From contig PBQQ01000036.1 of the NCBI GenBank assembly GCA_002725095.1, forward strand, positions 21,526-85,525: a stretch of DNA of 64,000 nt. Reading direction: 5' to 3'. Position 1 is the stretch's first letter. The number at the start of each line of letters is the position of its first letter. The DNA is from Gammaproteobacteria bacterium (GTDB lineage: Bacteria; Pseudomonadota; Gammaproteobacteria; Pseudomonadales; Azotimanducaceae). Positions 44,531-53,801 of this stretch are shown here, piece by piece. The translations under genes and the position numbers were made by a program. Below the pieces are notes generated by a model. It searched no databases and was not told where the DNA came from. It saw nothing but the letters and a program-made list of their open reading frames with translations.

Positions 44531-46153
44531 ATGTCACAACGATTTGCAACTGACGTCCTCATAATCGGCGGCGGCGCCGCTGGCCTCGCAGCAGCGCTAC
44601 AACTGGCCGACGCGGCCCGAGTTACCGTGTTAAGCAAGGGCGACATTACCACGGGTTCTTCGCATTGGGCACAAGGCGGTGTTGCAGCCGTAATGGACCC
44701 GGATGACAGTTATACGGCACACGTTAAGGATACGTTAGAGGCCGGTGCGGGGTTGTGCGACCCCGAAGTCGTAGAGGCAACGGTCACAGACGCACCCGAG
44801 ATGATCGCTCAGTTGTCGAGCTGGGGTGTCAATTTTGATGTAGAGGACAACGCCCTGCATCTGACCCGCGAAGGCGGCCATTCGCACCGCCGGGTGGTAC
44901 ATGTCGCGGACGCTACCGGCAGAGCAATCACCCAGACCTTGACCGAAAAAGTCCTCGACCATCCAAATATTGAATTGTTCAACGACCGCGTTGCGATCGA
45001 CCTTATCAACTTATCGAAACTGGGCCGCTACCCAAATCGCTGCGCCGGCGCCCACGTACTGAATCGAAGTACCGGCCGAGTTGAAGTGTTCCAATCCAAT
45101 TTTGTGATCCTCGCAACCGGTGGGGCCAGTAAAGTTTATCTATATACAAGCAACCCTGATGGCTCTACCGGCGACGGCATTGCCATGGCATGGCGCGCGG
45201 GCTGCCGGGTCGCGAACATGGAGTTCAATCAATTTCATCCGACGTGTCTCTATCACCCCCACGCTGGCTCATTTCTGATCTCAGAAGCGGTACGTGGCGA
45301 AGGTGGCATTTTGCGGCTACCTAATGGCGAACGCTTTATGCAGCGCTTCGATAAGCGCGCCGAGCTTGCTCCGCGTGACATTGTTGCTCGTGCGATCGAC
45401 CACGAAATGAAGCGTATCGGTGCGGACTGTGTGTACTTGGACATTTCTCATCGTTCCGCTGAATTCATTCATGGACACTTTCCAAATATCGCGGAAAAGT
45501 GCGCTGCACTTGGCATCGATATTACCCGCGACGCGATCCCCGTGGTGCCCGCCGCACACTATTCCTGCGGTGGCGTGGTGGTCGACCAACACGGCCGCTC
45601 CGACCTAGCGCATCTGTACGTTATTGGTGAGGCGAGTTGTACCGGCCTACACGGGGCCAATCGACTGGCCAGCAATTCACTACTCGAATGCTTGGTGTTT
45701 GCACGCCGCGCCGCCGGCAAAATCCAAACCCAGCTCGATCGACCGATAACCGTACCCTACATCCCGAAATGGGATGAATCTCAAGTGCGTGACTCGGACG
45801 AGAGCGTCATCATCGCGCATAACTGGGACGAGCTGCGACGTTTTATGTGGGACTTTGTCGGCATTGTGCGCACCGATAAACGACTACAACGGGCGCAGCA
45901 TCGGATCGATTTATTAAAACAGGAAGTCGCTGACTACTACGCTAACTACACCATTACCAGTGATCTTATTGAGCTGCGTAATTTGCTGCATGTTGCCGAC
46001 CTTATTGTGCGCTCAGCATTACAGCGCCGCGAGAGTCGAGGGCTACACTTTACTCTGGATCACCCGCAACAAAGCGCTCATCCGCAAGATACGATCCTAT
46101 TCCCAGGTGGGCTTGATGACCTAAACGTGATGCGCGCAACGACAAACAATTAA
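44531..46153 (+). CDS. nadB: L-aspartate oxidase
   Basis: FAD enzyme that oxidises L-aspartate to iminoaspartate, the first step of de novo NAD synthesis. The FAD motif is VLIIGGGAAGLAAAL, followed by GDITTGSSHWAQGG. Other blocks are EFNQFHPT, SEAVRGEGG and GLHGANRLASNSLLE. The ATG at 44531 gives 540 aa, the E. coli length; the frame is open further upstream but those codons are not conserved. Its end overlaps the convergent ygfX end by 4 bases. Confidence 0.97.
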   Translation: MSQRFATDVLIIGGGAAGLAAALQLADAARVTVLSKGDITTGSSHWAQGGVAAVMDPDDSYTAHVKDTLEAGAGLCDPEVVEATVTDAPEMIAQLSSWGVNFDVEDNALHLTREGGHSHRRVVHVADATGRAITQTLTEKVLDHPNIELFNDRVAIDLINLSKLGRYPNRCAGAHVLNRSTGRVEVFQSNFVILATGGASKVYLYTSNPDGSTGDGIAMAWRAGCRVANMEFNQFHPTCLYHPHAGSFLISEAVRGEGGILRLPNGERFMQRFDKRAELAPRDIVARAIDHEMKRIGADCVYLDISHRSAEFIHGHFPNIAEKCAALGIDITRDAIPVVPAAHYSCGGVVVDQHGRSDLAHLYVIGEASCTGLHGANRLASNSLLECLVFARRAAGKIQTQLDRPITVPYIPKWDESQVRDSDESVIIAHNWDELRRFMWDFVGIVRTDKRLQRAQHRIDLLKQEVADYYANYTITSDLIELRNLLHVADLIVRSALQRRESRGLHFTLDHPQQSAHPQDTILFPGGLDDLNVMRATTNN

Positions 46154-46554
46154 GTCAGTCGAACAGACCGCATACTCAACGCGACATTGGCTTCTCGGCA
46201 ACACCAGGCGAAAACTTCACGAGTCACTTCATCGCGGAATAGCCATTGCGGTCGCTCACCGGTGACACAAAAACACACAACCCATGGCATTTGCCAAAAC
46301 TGGCGCAGCCGCACGCCGTCCAAATGCACCGAGTCATCAGTTGGTAAATATACAACGTTAGGCTGACCCGGCCGCGCGGACATGACGATACGCTGGCACA
46401 AGGGTATAAACAGTCCACTGCCACTGATACCAAGTAATTTCGCGCCGGCGTATTCAACGACAAAAACAGCAAGCAGCGCCACACCACAACGCACCCCACC
46501 CAACCGCACCGATATCGAAATCTGATCTTCGTGACCGGCGCGACGCTCCAGCAC
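46150..46554 (-). CDS. YgfX/CptA-like protein
   Basis: A 134-aa product with a hydrophobic N-terminal half (GVRCGVALLAVFVVEYAGAKLLG) and a soluble C-terminal part. Directly downstream of sdhE (2 bases), the place of ygfX (cptA) in many gammaproteobacteria; in E. coli this protein has been described as the toxin partner of SdhE acting on MreB and FtsZ, though the pair's role as toxin-antitoxin is disputed. Family membership rests on size, membrane segment and position. Start is GTG. Confidence 0.75.
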   Translation of the reverse strand: MLERRAGHEDQISISVRLGGVRCGVALLAVFVVEYAGAKLLGISGSGLFIPLCQRIVMSARPGQPNVVYLPTDDSVHLDGVRLRQFWQMPWVVCFCVTGERPQWLFRDEVTREVFAWCCREANVALSMRSVRLT

Positions 46555-46556
46555 AA

Positions 46557-46820
46557 CTAAGAAATCGTAGTGGGCGCAGCGGGCGTGGCAATGATCTTAT
46601 CAACCACCTGTTTTACCAGTGGGTCTTCAGGTACTTCGCGCCCCTGCACCCAATCGAATAACTGCCAATCTTCAAGATCCAACATTTGTTCGTAACAACG
46701 TTGTTCAGCATCGCTTAACTCAGCAAATTGGTCTCGAGCAAACGGGATCAACTGCAATTCTAGTTCAAGCATACCTCTGCGGCTGCGCCAATAAATATGT
46801 TTCAAATCCGTTACCGCCAT
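46557..46820 (-). CDS. sdhE: FAD assembly factor SdhE
   Basis: Small protein that promotes covalent attachment of FAD to succinate dehydrogenase and fumarate reductase flavoproteins. The RGMxE motif is present in WRSRRGMLELELQL, and the C-terminal part DLEDWQLFDWVQGRE is typical. Length 87 aa matches the family. The divergent ygfZ frame begins inside its first codons. Confidence 0.96.
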   Translation of the reverse strand: MAVTDLKHIYWRSRRGMLELELQLIPFARDQFAELSDAEQRCYEQMLDLEDWQLFDWVQGREVPEDPLVKQVVDKIIATPAAPTTIS

Positions 46821-47612
46821 AAATTCCTTTTGAGCCTCAGGTTATTGCAATTATCACCATCTATCAGGCAGTCTATTTCTTCTTTCGTTGTACGAGAACG
46901 GCCGTTGAACAATTGGCACGATGTACGGATGGTCAAGCTAACCGGCTTTGCAGCGACCGAGTTTTTACAAGGTTACGTAACCTGCAATACCGATCGAGTG
47001 TCAGCGCTCGCCTGCACACCTTTCGCTGCTTGCTCGCTGCAAGGCCGCGTCATTGCCAATGGCTGGGCGGTCCAATTGTCGGACGCTGTAGGCCTAATCA
47101 TGCACCACTCTATCGTTCAGACATTTAGAGATTATTTGGACCCCTACCTTAGATTTTCTAAGTGTACGCTCGACACTGATGAAGATTTCGTTTACGTCAC
47201 GACCTCCGCGAGCGCGGCGACGGCAGACCTGATGGCGAACTGGCATGTGGTACGCGAAATGACCGAGGCAGAGTCGCCACACGCGAGCGCGCCAGACGCC
47301 TCCCAGCCGATCAACGAACAGCTTATTGCACAACGCCAGGTACTGCTGCAGCAATCGTGTTCTGGACGCCATCTACCGCAAATGCTGGCGTTAGAGGAAC
47401 ATGGCGCTATCGATTTCGACAAGGGCTGCTATCTCGGTCAGGAAGTGGTCGCGCGCGCGCAGTTCCGCGGCACCATCAAGCGCGGCCTCGCCGCGTTTAC
47501 CATTGATGAACGGGCGAACGTTGAACTGGGCCGCGCCTATGAAACCGTCGACGCCAAAGGTGAGGTTGTGATGGTGGGCGAACAGCAAGGACTCTGGGTG
47601 ACTCGACTTTAG
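46797..47612 (+). CDS. ygfZ: tRNA-modifying / Fe-S folate protein YgfZ
   Basis: Folate-binding GcvT-like protein needed for some Fe-S enzymes such as MiaB. The signature KGCYLGQEVVAR is present, and the N-terminal LTGFAATEFLQGYVT matches the family start region. The 271-aa frame uses an ATG at 46797 that overlaps the divergent sdhE start by 24 bases. TTG codons at 46830, 46845 and 46905 and an ATG at 46929 are alternatives; the last would cut conserved sequence. The true start is uncertain. Confidence 0.92.
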   Translation: MFQIRYRHKFLLSLRLLQLSPSIRQSISSFVVRERPLNNWHDVRMVKLTGFAATEFLQGYVTCNTDRVSALACTPFAACSLQGRVIANGWAVQLSDAVGLIMHHSIVQTFRDYLDPYLRFSKCTLDTDEDFVYVTTSASAATADLMANWHVVREMTEAESPHASAPDASQPINEQLIAQRQVLLQQSCSGRHLPQMLALEEHGAIDFDKGCYLGQEVVARAQFRGTIKRGLAAFTIDERANVELGRAYETVDAKGEVVMVGEQQGLWVTRL

Positions 47613-47619
47613 CGGCACA

Positions 47620-48714
47620 TCATAACGTCGCAGCAAAGTGACTCAACACATGCGCACGAGGGACCTCACCAAGTGCTTTGTACTGCCAATCCGCTCTTCC
47701 ATCTTTGTCAATCAGCAACGCGCGAACGCCTTCTGCAAAATCCGGGAGTTGCGCACAACGGATCGCGATCGCACGTTCCATAGCAAAACTTTCTGTCAGC
47801 GTCATAGTCTGCACCCGACGAAGCTGCTCGAGCACAATCGCAGCAGTTGTCGGGCAACCTTTACGTAAATTATCCAGGCCTCTGTCGATCCAGTCCGACT
47901 GGCCCTGCAAGGCAAACAAAGCCGTAGCCGTCGACGCCAGATCATCGACCTGCACCGCCCATTCAGGTAAGGCGTCTAACTCAGTCGGCAGTTGGCGCGG
48001 CGGCTGGTGCAACGTCGCCAAAAACTCCTCCAACAAAGATGCATTCGCTTCATTAGAGCCGGCCTGCCACGACAGCTCAGCGAGCTGCGGCAATACACTG
48101 TCACGCACCTCGTGGTCAATAACGTGCGAACCGATGCCTAAGCTTAGAGCATCTCGAGCATTTAACTGGCTGCCCGTAAGACCAAGAAATGCTGCCACTG
48201 CCAGCGGCAACTGCTTGAGCACCCAACTGCCACCGGCATCGGGGAACAGTCCAATCGTAATCTCAGGAAACGCCAGCCGTGAGCGTTCGGTAAGCACGCG
48301 AAACCGCGACGCCGACAGCAAACCGAAACCACCGCCCATCACCACACCATGCCCCAAAGTCATTATCGGTTTGGGGTATTCATGCATGAGCAGATCGAGT
48401 TGGTATTCCTCGGTAAAAAAACAACGGGCATAGTCGTCAACTTCAGAACCTGCCTGCTGGTTGGCCACACAGGATCGATACAACGCCTGTATATCACCAC
48501 CGGCGCAAAATGCTTTCGGCCCTCGACCGGTCAACACAATCGCCGCTACATCCTCACGCGAACGCCAGTTCGTGAGCGCCACGTTCATCGCTCGAATCAT
48601 TTCTAAAGTCAGCGAATTAAGACTCGCTTCAACATTTAGGGTAAGACTACCCAGCACACAACCATTGGCGGTCGGCTGCTCGGTAATCAACAGTGGTGCG
48701 TCTGCTGCTTGCAT
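47620..48714 (-). CDS. Enoyl-CoA hydratase/isomerase family, 3-hydroxyisobutyryl-CoA hydrolase type
   Basis: Crotonase-fold protein of 364 aa, longer than simple enoyl-CoA hydratases, as in the hydrolase subgroup (ECH_2). Oxyanion-hole blocks are AFCAGGDIQALYR and GVVMGGGFGLLSASRFRV; the acidic residues lie in FPEITIGLFPDAGGSWVL. The C-terminal segment FAEGVRALLIDKDGRADW is typical of 3-hydroxyisobutyryl-CoA hydrolase, a valine catabolism enzyme. No other valine-degradation gene is nearby, so the substrate is inferred only from family. Confidence 0.85.
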   Translation of the reverse strand: MQAADAPLLITEQPTANGCVLGSLTLNVEASLNSLTLEMIRAMNVALTNWRSREDVAAIVLTGRGPKAFCAGGDIQALYRSCVANQQAGSEVDDYARCFFTEEYQLDLLMHEYPKPIMTLGHGVVMGGGFGLLSASRFRVLTERSRLAFPEITIGLFPDAGGSWVLKQLPLAVAAFLGLTGSQLNARDALSLGIGSHVIDHEVRDSVLPQLAELSWQAGSNEANASLLEEFLATLHQPPRQLPTELDALPEWAVQVDDLASTATALFALQGQSDWIDRGLDNLRKGCPTTAAIVLEQLRRVQTMTLTESFAMERAIAIRCAQLPDFAEGVRALLIDKDGRADWQYKALGEVPRAHVLSHFAATL

Positions 48715-48724
48715 ATCCTCTCCT

Positions 48725-49414
48725 CTAATCTATGCGGGTCCAATCGATGGGCGTCGCGCCCTGTGATTCTAGATATTGGTTGGCTTGGGAAAAATGTCGA
48801 CAACCAAAGAAACCACGATGTGCTGACAAGGGTGACGGGTGCGGCGCCTTTAATAGGCGGTGACGACCCGCATCAACCACAGCCGCCTTCTTTTGCGCAT
48901 AACTGCCCCAGAGCAAAAAAACCAAGCCAGAACGCTCAGCGGCCAGGCGCTGCACCAATACGTCAGTAAAACGTTCCCAACCTCGGCCTTGATGAGACCC
49001 TGCAGCTCTCGCTCTAACGCTTAGAACGGCATTGAGCAATAACACACCTTGTTCTGCCCACTGCGAAAGGTCACCGCTGCCTGCAGCACCCAACGATGCA
49101 CACCCCAGATCGCGCTCTATCTCCGCAAAGATATTACGCAAGGAAGGCGGCAAGCCCACCCCACGTGGAACCGAAAAACTAAGACCGTGTGCCTGCCCAG
49201 GACCATGATAGGGGTCTTGGCCGATGATAACGACTTTTATCCGCTCGATAGGCACCAGATTGAGGGCCGCGAACATATTTTTACCGGCCGGAAAAACCTC
49301 ATTCCCCGCTCGCTTCTCGGCGAGCAAGAACGCTCGCAACTGCTGCATATACGGCTGCTCAAACTGATCTGCCAATAACGTCTGCCAGGAGTTTTCCAAC
49401 TGCACTGTACGCAT
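48725..49414 (-). CDS. ung: Uracil-DNA glycosylase
   Basis: Removes uracil from DNA to start base excision repair. The catalytic water-activating motif is GQDPYHGPGQAHGLSFSVP and the His motif is HPSPLSAHRGFFG. At 229 aa it has the family length. It lies 10 bases after lysS on the same strand. Confidence 0.98.
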   Translation of the reverse strand: MRTVQLENSWQTLLADQFEQPYMQQLRAFLLAEKRAGNEVFPAGKNMFAALNLVPIERIKVVIIGQDPYHGPGQAHGLSFSVPRGVGLPPSLRNIFAEIERDLGCASLGAAGSGDLSQWAEQGVLLLNAVLSVRARAAGSHQGRGWERFTDVLVQRLAAERSGLVFLLWGSYAQKKAAVVDAGRHRLLKAPHPSPLSAHRGFFGCRHFSQANQYLESQGATPIDWTRID

Positions 49415-49424
49415 GACTAGGCCG

Positions 49425-50903
49425 CTACACTTTTCTCATCAACGGAAATAACAAGACATCACGAATAGATGGAGAATCGGTCAACAACATAACCAAACGA
49501 TCGATACCCACGCCTTCACCCGCTGTTGGCGGCAAGCCGTATTCCAATGCCGTAATGTAATCCTCATCAAAATGCATCGCCTCGTGATCGCCCGCAGACT
49601 TAAGGGCAGCCTGCGCCTGAAAACGTTCGGCCTGATCGATCGGATCATTTAACTCTGAAAACCCATTAGCGTACTCACGGCCACCAATAAACAATTCAAA
49701 ACGGTCGGTAATCGCTGGATTTTCATCGTTGCGACGCGCCAACGGCGACACCTCGGCCGGGTACTCCGTAATGTAGGTGGGTTGTTCCAGCTGCGCCTCG
49801 ACCCGCGCCTCAAACATTTCCATTTGCAACCTACCTAGACCCCAGTCATCTTGCAGATCGACACCGGCCTTTGCCAACAGATCACGCAAGTCGGATGCAT
49901 TACTTGCAGACGCTTCAGCAACACCACCAAACCGCACCAGCGACTCTTCCATGCTGAGGCGCAATGCCGGCTTACCAAGATCAAGTTCAATCCCCTGATA
50001 GGCAAACTGCCGACCGCCCAGCACGTTAGTCGCAAGCATGGCGAGCAATTCGTCCGTCAGGTGCATCAGGTCCTGATAGTCCGCGTAGGCCTGATAAAAT
50101 TCCAACATCGTGAATTCCGGGTTATGCCGTGTCGACAGCCCCTCGTTACGAAAGTTGCGGTTGATTTCAAACACCCGCTCAAACCCGCCTACCACCAAGC
50201 GCTTGAGAAACAGTTCTGGGGCGACCCGCAAATACAACGGCATGTCTAAAGTGTTGTGATGGGTAATAAACGGACGCGCCGTTGCGCCACCTGGGATGCT
50301 ATGCATCATCGGCGTTTCCACTTCTAGAAAATCGTGGTCGACAAAATACTGTCGCAAATTGTGAACAATTTGCGAACGCGCTTGGAACACCCTGCGACTG
50401 TCTGCGTTCGTCATCAGGTCAACATAACGCTGCCGGTAGCGGGTTTCTTGATCGGTAAGCCCATGGAATTTCTCCGGCAGCGGCTGCAGAGTCTTATTCA
50501 GCAAAACAATATCTTCCGCCTGCACAGAGAGTTCGCCCTTATTCGTGCGCATCAACACACCGCGCACACCAACGATATCTCCCATCTCCCAGTATTCGGT
50601 AAAACCGGCGTACACGTCTTCGCTGACATTGTCACGCGCCAGATAACACTGAATTTGCCCGGAGACGTCCTGCAGGGTAATAAAGCTAGCTTTCCCCATT
50701 ACCCGACGCAACATGATGCGTCCGGCCACGGCCGTGGCGACCTGGGCCTCGGCGAGGGCCGCTTTATCATCCTCAACATGACGCGCTAACAGATCCGCCG
50801 CCAAGTCCTGCCGCCGAAACTCATTGGGATAGGTTCCTACAGCCGCTTGCCAGCTTTGCATTTTCGCTTTCCGTGTCGTCAGAATATCTCGCTCTTCACT
50901 CAT
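49425..50903 (-). CDS. lysS: Lysyl-tRNA synthetase, class II
   Basis: Charges tRNA-Lys. An N-terminal OB anticodon-binding domain (about 60-150) precedes the class II core: motif 2 as RNEGLSTRHNPEFTMLE and motif 3 as GVGIDRLVMLLTDSPSIRDVLLFP. At 492 aa it is slightly shorter than E. coli (505). It follows prfB by 30 bases, the same pair as in E. coli. Confidence 0.98.
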   Translation of the reverse strand: MSEERDILTTRKAKMQSWQAAVGTYPNEFRRQDLAADLLARHVEDDKAALAEAQVATAVAGRIMLRRVMGKASFITLQDVSGQIQCYLARDNVSEDVYAGFTEYWEMGDIVGVRGVLMRTNKGELSVQAEDIVLLNKTLQPLPEKFHGLTDQETRYRQRYVDLMTNADSRRVFQARSQIVHNLRQYFVDHDFLEVETPMMHSIPGGATARPFITHHNTLDMPLYLRVAPELFLKRLVVGGFERVFEINRNFRNEGLSTRHNPEFTMLEFYQAYADYQDLMHLTDELLAMLATNVLGGRQFAYQGIELDLGKPALRLSMEESLVRFGGVAEASASNASDLRDLLAKAGVDLQDDWGLGRLQMEMFEARVEAQLEQPTYITEYPAEVSPLARRNDENPAITDRFELFIGGREYANGFSELNDPIDQAERFQAQAALKSAGDHEAMHFDEDYITALEYGLPPTAGEGVGIDRLVMLLTDSPSIRDVLLFPLMRKV

Positions 50904-50933
50904 ACTGGGCCTCTTTGCTCACCGCGCTATTCC

Positions 50934-52032
50934 CTACAATCCCGCTTTTAGATTGGCTTCAATGAATCCATCAATGTCGCCATCCAGCACCGAACCTGGA
51001 TCAGTGCGCTCAATTTGGGTGCGCAGATCCTTCACTCGAGATTGGTCAAGCACATAGGACCGGATCTGACTTCCCCAGCCAATATCCGCTTTAGAATCTT
51101 CAATGGCCTGTTGCTCTGCGCGCCGTTCTTGCAGCTCCAACTCATACAATTTAGCGCGCAGTTGCTTATACGCGTTATCTTTGTTTTGGTGCTGAGAACG
51201 CTCACTTTGACATTGCACAACCGTATTAGTCGGCAAGTGGGTCAGGCGTACCGCCGAGTCAGTGCGGTTCACATGCTGGCCACCAGCACCACTGGCACGA
51301 TAAGTATCCACCCGAACATCCGCTGGGTTTATGTCGATCTCAATATCGTCATCGATTTCCGGTGCGATAAAAACCGACGCAAATGATGTGTGCCGACGGT
51401 TGCCCGAATCAAACGGGGACTTGCGTACCAACCTATGAACACCCGTTTCTGTGCGCAACCAACCATAAGCATACTCGCCAGTTATTTGCACCGTAGCACT
51501 TTTGATGCCCGCCACATCGCCGGGCGACAACTCCGTCACGCGCGCCGAAAACTGGCGTTTTTCTGCCCATCGGAGATACATACGCAGCAACATATCTGCC
51601 CAGTCCTGAGCTTCGGTGCCGCCAGAACCGGATTGAATTTCCAGAAAACAGCTCGCGCCATCCATCTCACCCTGAAACATGCGTCTGAATTCCAACCCGG
51701 CCAAACGCTCCGCCAAATCGTCTAGCTCAGCCGCCACTTCATCCAAAGTGTCTTCATCTTCTTCGTCGCTCGCCATTTCGGCCAGATCTGCAAGATCCCG
51801 CAGCGAGTCGGTAAACGACGCTAATACGTCAACAATAGTTTCCAATTCCGAACGCTCGCGGCCCAGCAACTGCGCCCGCGCGGGGTCATTCCAAACCTCA
51901 GAATCAGCTAGCTCCAGTTCAACTTCCTGCAGCCGGTCGCGCTTTTCAGCAAAGTCAAAGATACCCCCTAAGCGCTAGATCACGTTCACTCAGATCCTTG
52001 ATTCGTTCACGAACAGAAGTAATTTCTGGCAT
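50934..52032 (-). CDS. prfB: Peptide chain release factor 2, with programmed +1 frameshift
   Basis: Reads UAA and UGA stop codons. The ATG at 52032 opens a 25-codon first part ([16 protein letters not shown] and so on) that ends at an in-frame TGA (51957-51955). Shifting +1 there joins it to the main frame and yields 365 aa, the E. coli length. The SPF anticodon-like motif is in [15 protein letters not shown] and the catalytic GGQ in [14 protein letters not shown], with Ala before SGAGGQ rather than the Thr of E. coli K-12. Without the shift the first 54 residues or so would be lost. Confidence 0.98.
51954..51969 (-). promoter_or_regulatory. Programmed frameshift site of prfB
   Basis: Read on the minus strand the site is AGG GGG TAT CTT TGA C, identical in layout to E. 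coli: an internal Shine-Dalgarno AGGGGG three bases before the slippery CTT codon, then the UGA stop as codon 26. When RF2 is scarce the ribosome pauses and slips +1 onto GAC, making full-length RF2, so the gene controls itself. Confidence 0.97.
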
Positions 52033-52086
52033 TGGTCTCAATCGGTGTTGCGCAGCATTTTAGCTGTCTTGAAAGCAGCGCGGAGT

Positions 52087-53793
52087 CTAAGCCAAAGGCT
52101 CAACGTACTCCACTATCAACTGCAGCGTCGGCGTGTTGCCATAGTCGTTACGGGCCGGGCGGTAAACCACCCGCAGGCGCTTTATGCGCTGATCCAGCGG
52201 CGGTTGTCGAAAGGCTATGGCATCGACCAAACGCGTTTCTTTACGTAATACCAACTTTAGGTGCTGCGCGCCCACCACCCGCTGGCTAACGAGTTCGAAG
52301 TCATCACAAAACGTCGGTTCCGGGAAACCACTTCCCCAAGGACCTGCAGCAAACAGAGTGTGCACAGTTTCAAGAGTGAGCTCCTGCTCGGTCAATCCAC
52401 CATCAACGAAACATTTGGCGCGCAGCGTGTCCTCGTCTATCAATTCGGATACAACGCCGTCAAAGATGCTGCGAAAACGTTCAAAATGCACATGCTTAAG
52501 ACTCAAGCCCGCCGCCATGGCATGCCCACCAAACTTAATGAGCAAACCCGGATAGCGTGTCGCGATGGTGTCGAGTACGTCTCGGATATTCAGGCCATCA
52601 ATGCTGCGCGCTGAGCCCTTTATTTCACCCGCGGCACCTTCTGAAGAGTCAGCGAAAACGATGGCTGGACGATGCAATCGTTCACGCAACCGGCCTGCCA
52701 CAATGCCTACTACCCCCTGATGAAAACGTTCGTGATACACCGCGACACCAAAATTCCGGTCAATCTTCGGCACTTGGGCGAGCAGCAGTTCAGCATCGGC
52801 GACCATATCTTGCTCTAGTTCGCGCCTGTCTTTATTTAGCCCATCTAGCTCCTGAGCCAAGGCCCGGGCCGAGCTGAGGTCATCTGCCAGCAAGCAGCGG
52901 ATACCCACACTCATGTCTTGCAATCTCCCGGCAGCGTTCAAGCGCGGGCCCACTGCAAAACCAAGATCTTGAGCGCTGAGCCGACTCAGATCGCGCTTAC
53001 CTATTTCCACCAAAGCACGAATACCTGGCCGTGTATGTCCTTGGCGCATGCGCAACAGCCCTTGATGCACCAATATGCGGTTATTGCAATCTAGCGGTAC
53101 AACATCCGCCACCGTGCCTAAGGCAACCAGATCTAAAAATTGACCGAGGTTAGGCTCCGGACGCTGAGACGAATTAAACCATTGCCGCTGGCGCAGAGTG
53201 TGACGCACCCAACTTAACAGGTAATAGGCAACGCCGACCCCAGCCATCGACTTACTGGAAAAGCCACAGTCACCGCGATTCGGATTCACAATGGCATAAG
53301 CAGCAGGCAGTTCCGCACCGGGCAGGTGATGATCGCTCACAATGACATCAATGCCAGCGGCGTTGGCTGCTGCCACACCGTCTAAGCTGGAAATACCATT
53401 GTCCACGGTAATAATTAAATCGGGCTTTAAGCGTTCTGCGACGGCGACGATCGCCACCGAAAGACCATAGCCGAACTGAAAGCGATCAGGCACAAGAAAC
53501 TCGACAACGCCGGCCCCCATCGCCGCCAACGCTAACTTAGATAACGCGACAGATGTGGCGCCGTCGGCATCATAATCACCAATAATAAGGATGCTCTGCT
53601 GCTCCACAACAGCATCGGCGATGCGCTCCGCAGCCTTTTCGATGTCGATAAGGCCCAACGGCGACAATAACGACGCTAAGCTTTTCTCAGTCTCATCTGC
53701 ATGCGTTAGGCCACGACTTAAATACAACCGTTCAATAAGTGGGTTGTCTACGCCAAGCGCGCCCTCGCCAACTGCACGCGTAATGATCTGCAT
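52087..53793 (-). CDS. recJ: Single-stranded-DNA-specific exonuclease RecJ
   Basis: 5'-3' exonuclease in recombination and mismatch repair. The DHH domain has IIGDYDADGATSVAL and VSDHHLPGAELP, and the DHHA1 domain has FGGHAMAAGLSL. At 568 aa it is near E. coli (577). It lies 8 bases after hom; thrC, which I remember following hom in Pseudomonas, is not between them. Confidence 0.97.
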   Translation of the reverse strand: MQIITRAVGEGALGVDNPLIERLYLSRGLTHADETEKSLASLLSPLGLIDIEKAAERIADAVVEQQSILIIGDYDADGATSVALSKLALAAMGAGVVEFLVPDRFQFGYGLSVAIVAVAERLKPDLIITVDNGISSLDGVAAANAAGIDVIVSDHHLPGAELPAAYAIVNPNRGDCGFSSKSMAGVGVAYYLLSWVRHTLRQRQWFNSSQRPEPNLGQFLDLVALGTVADVVPLDCNNRILVHQGLLRMRQGHTRPGIRALVEIGKRDLSRLSAQDLGFAVGPRLNAAGRLQDMSVGIRCLLADDLSSARALAQELDGLNKDRRELEQDMVADAELLLAQVPKIDRNFGVAVYHERFHQGVVGIVAGRLRERLHRPAIVFADSSEGAAGEIKGSARSIDGLNIRDVLDTIATRYPGLLIKFGGHAMAAGLSLKHVHFERFRSIFDGVVSELIDEDTLRAKCFVDGGLTEQELTLETVHTLFAAGPWGSGFPEPTFCDDFELVSQRVVGAQHLKLVLRKETRLVDAIAFRQPPLDQRIKRLRVVYRPARNDYGNTPTLQLIVEYVEPLA

Positions 53794-53801
53794 CGGCGCA
53801 T

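Noticed and set aside
51870..52032. Frameshift in prfB as a sequencing error or pseudogene
   Set aside because: The site has every element of the known programmed frameshift and gives exactly 365 aa.
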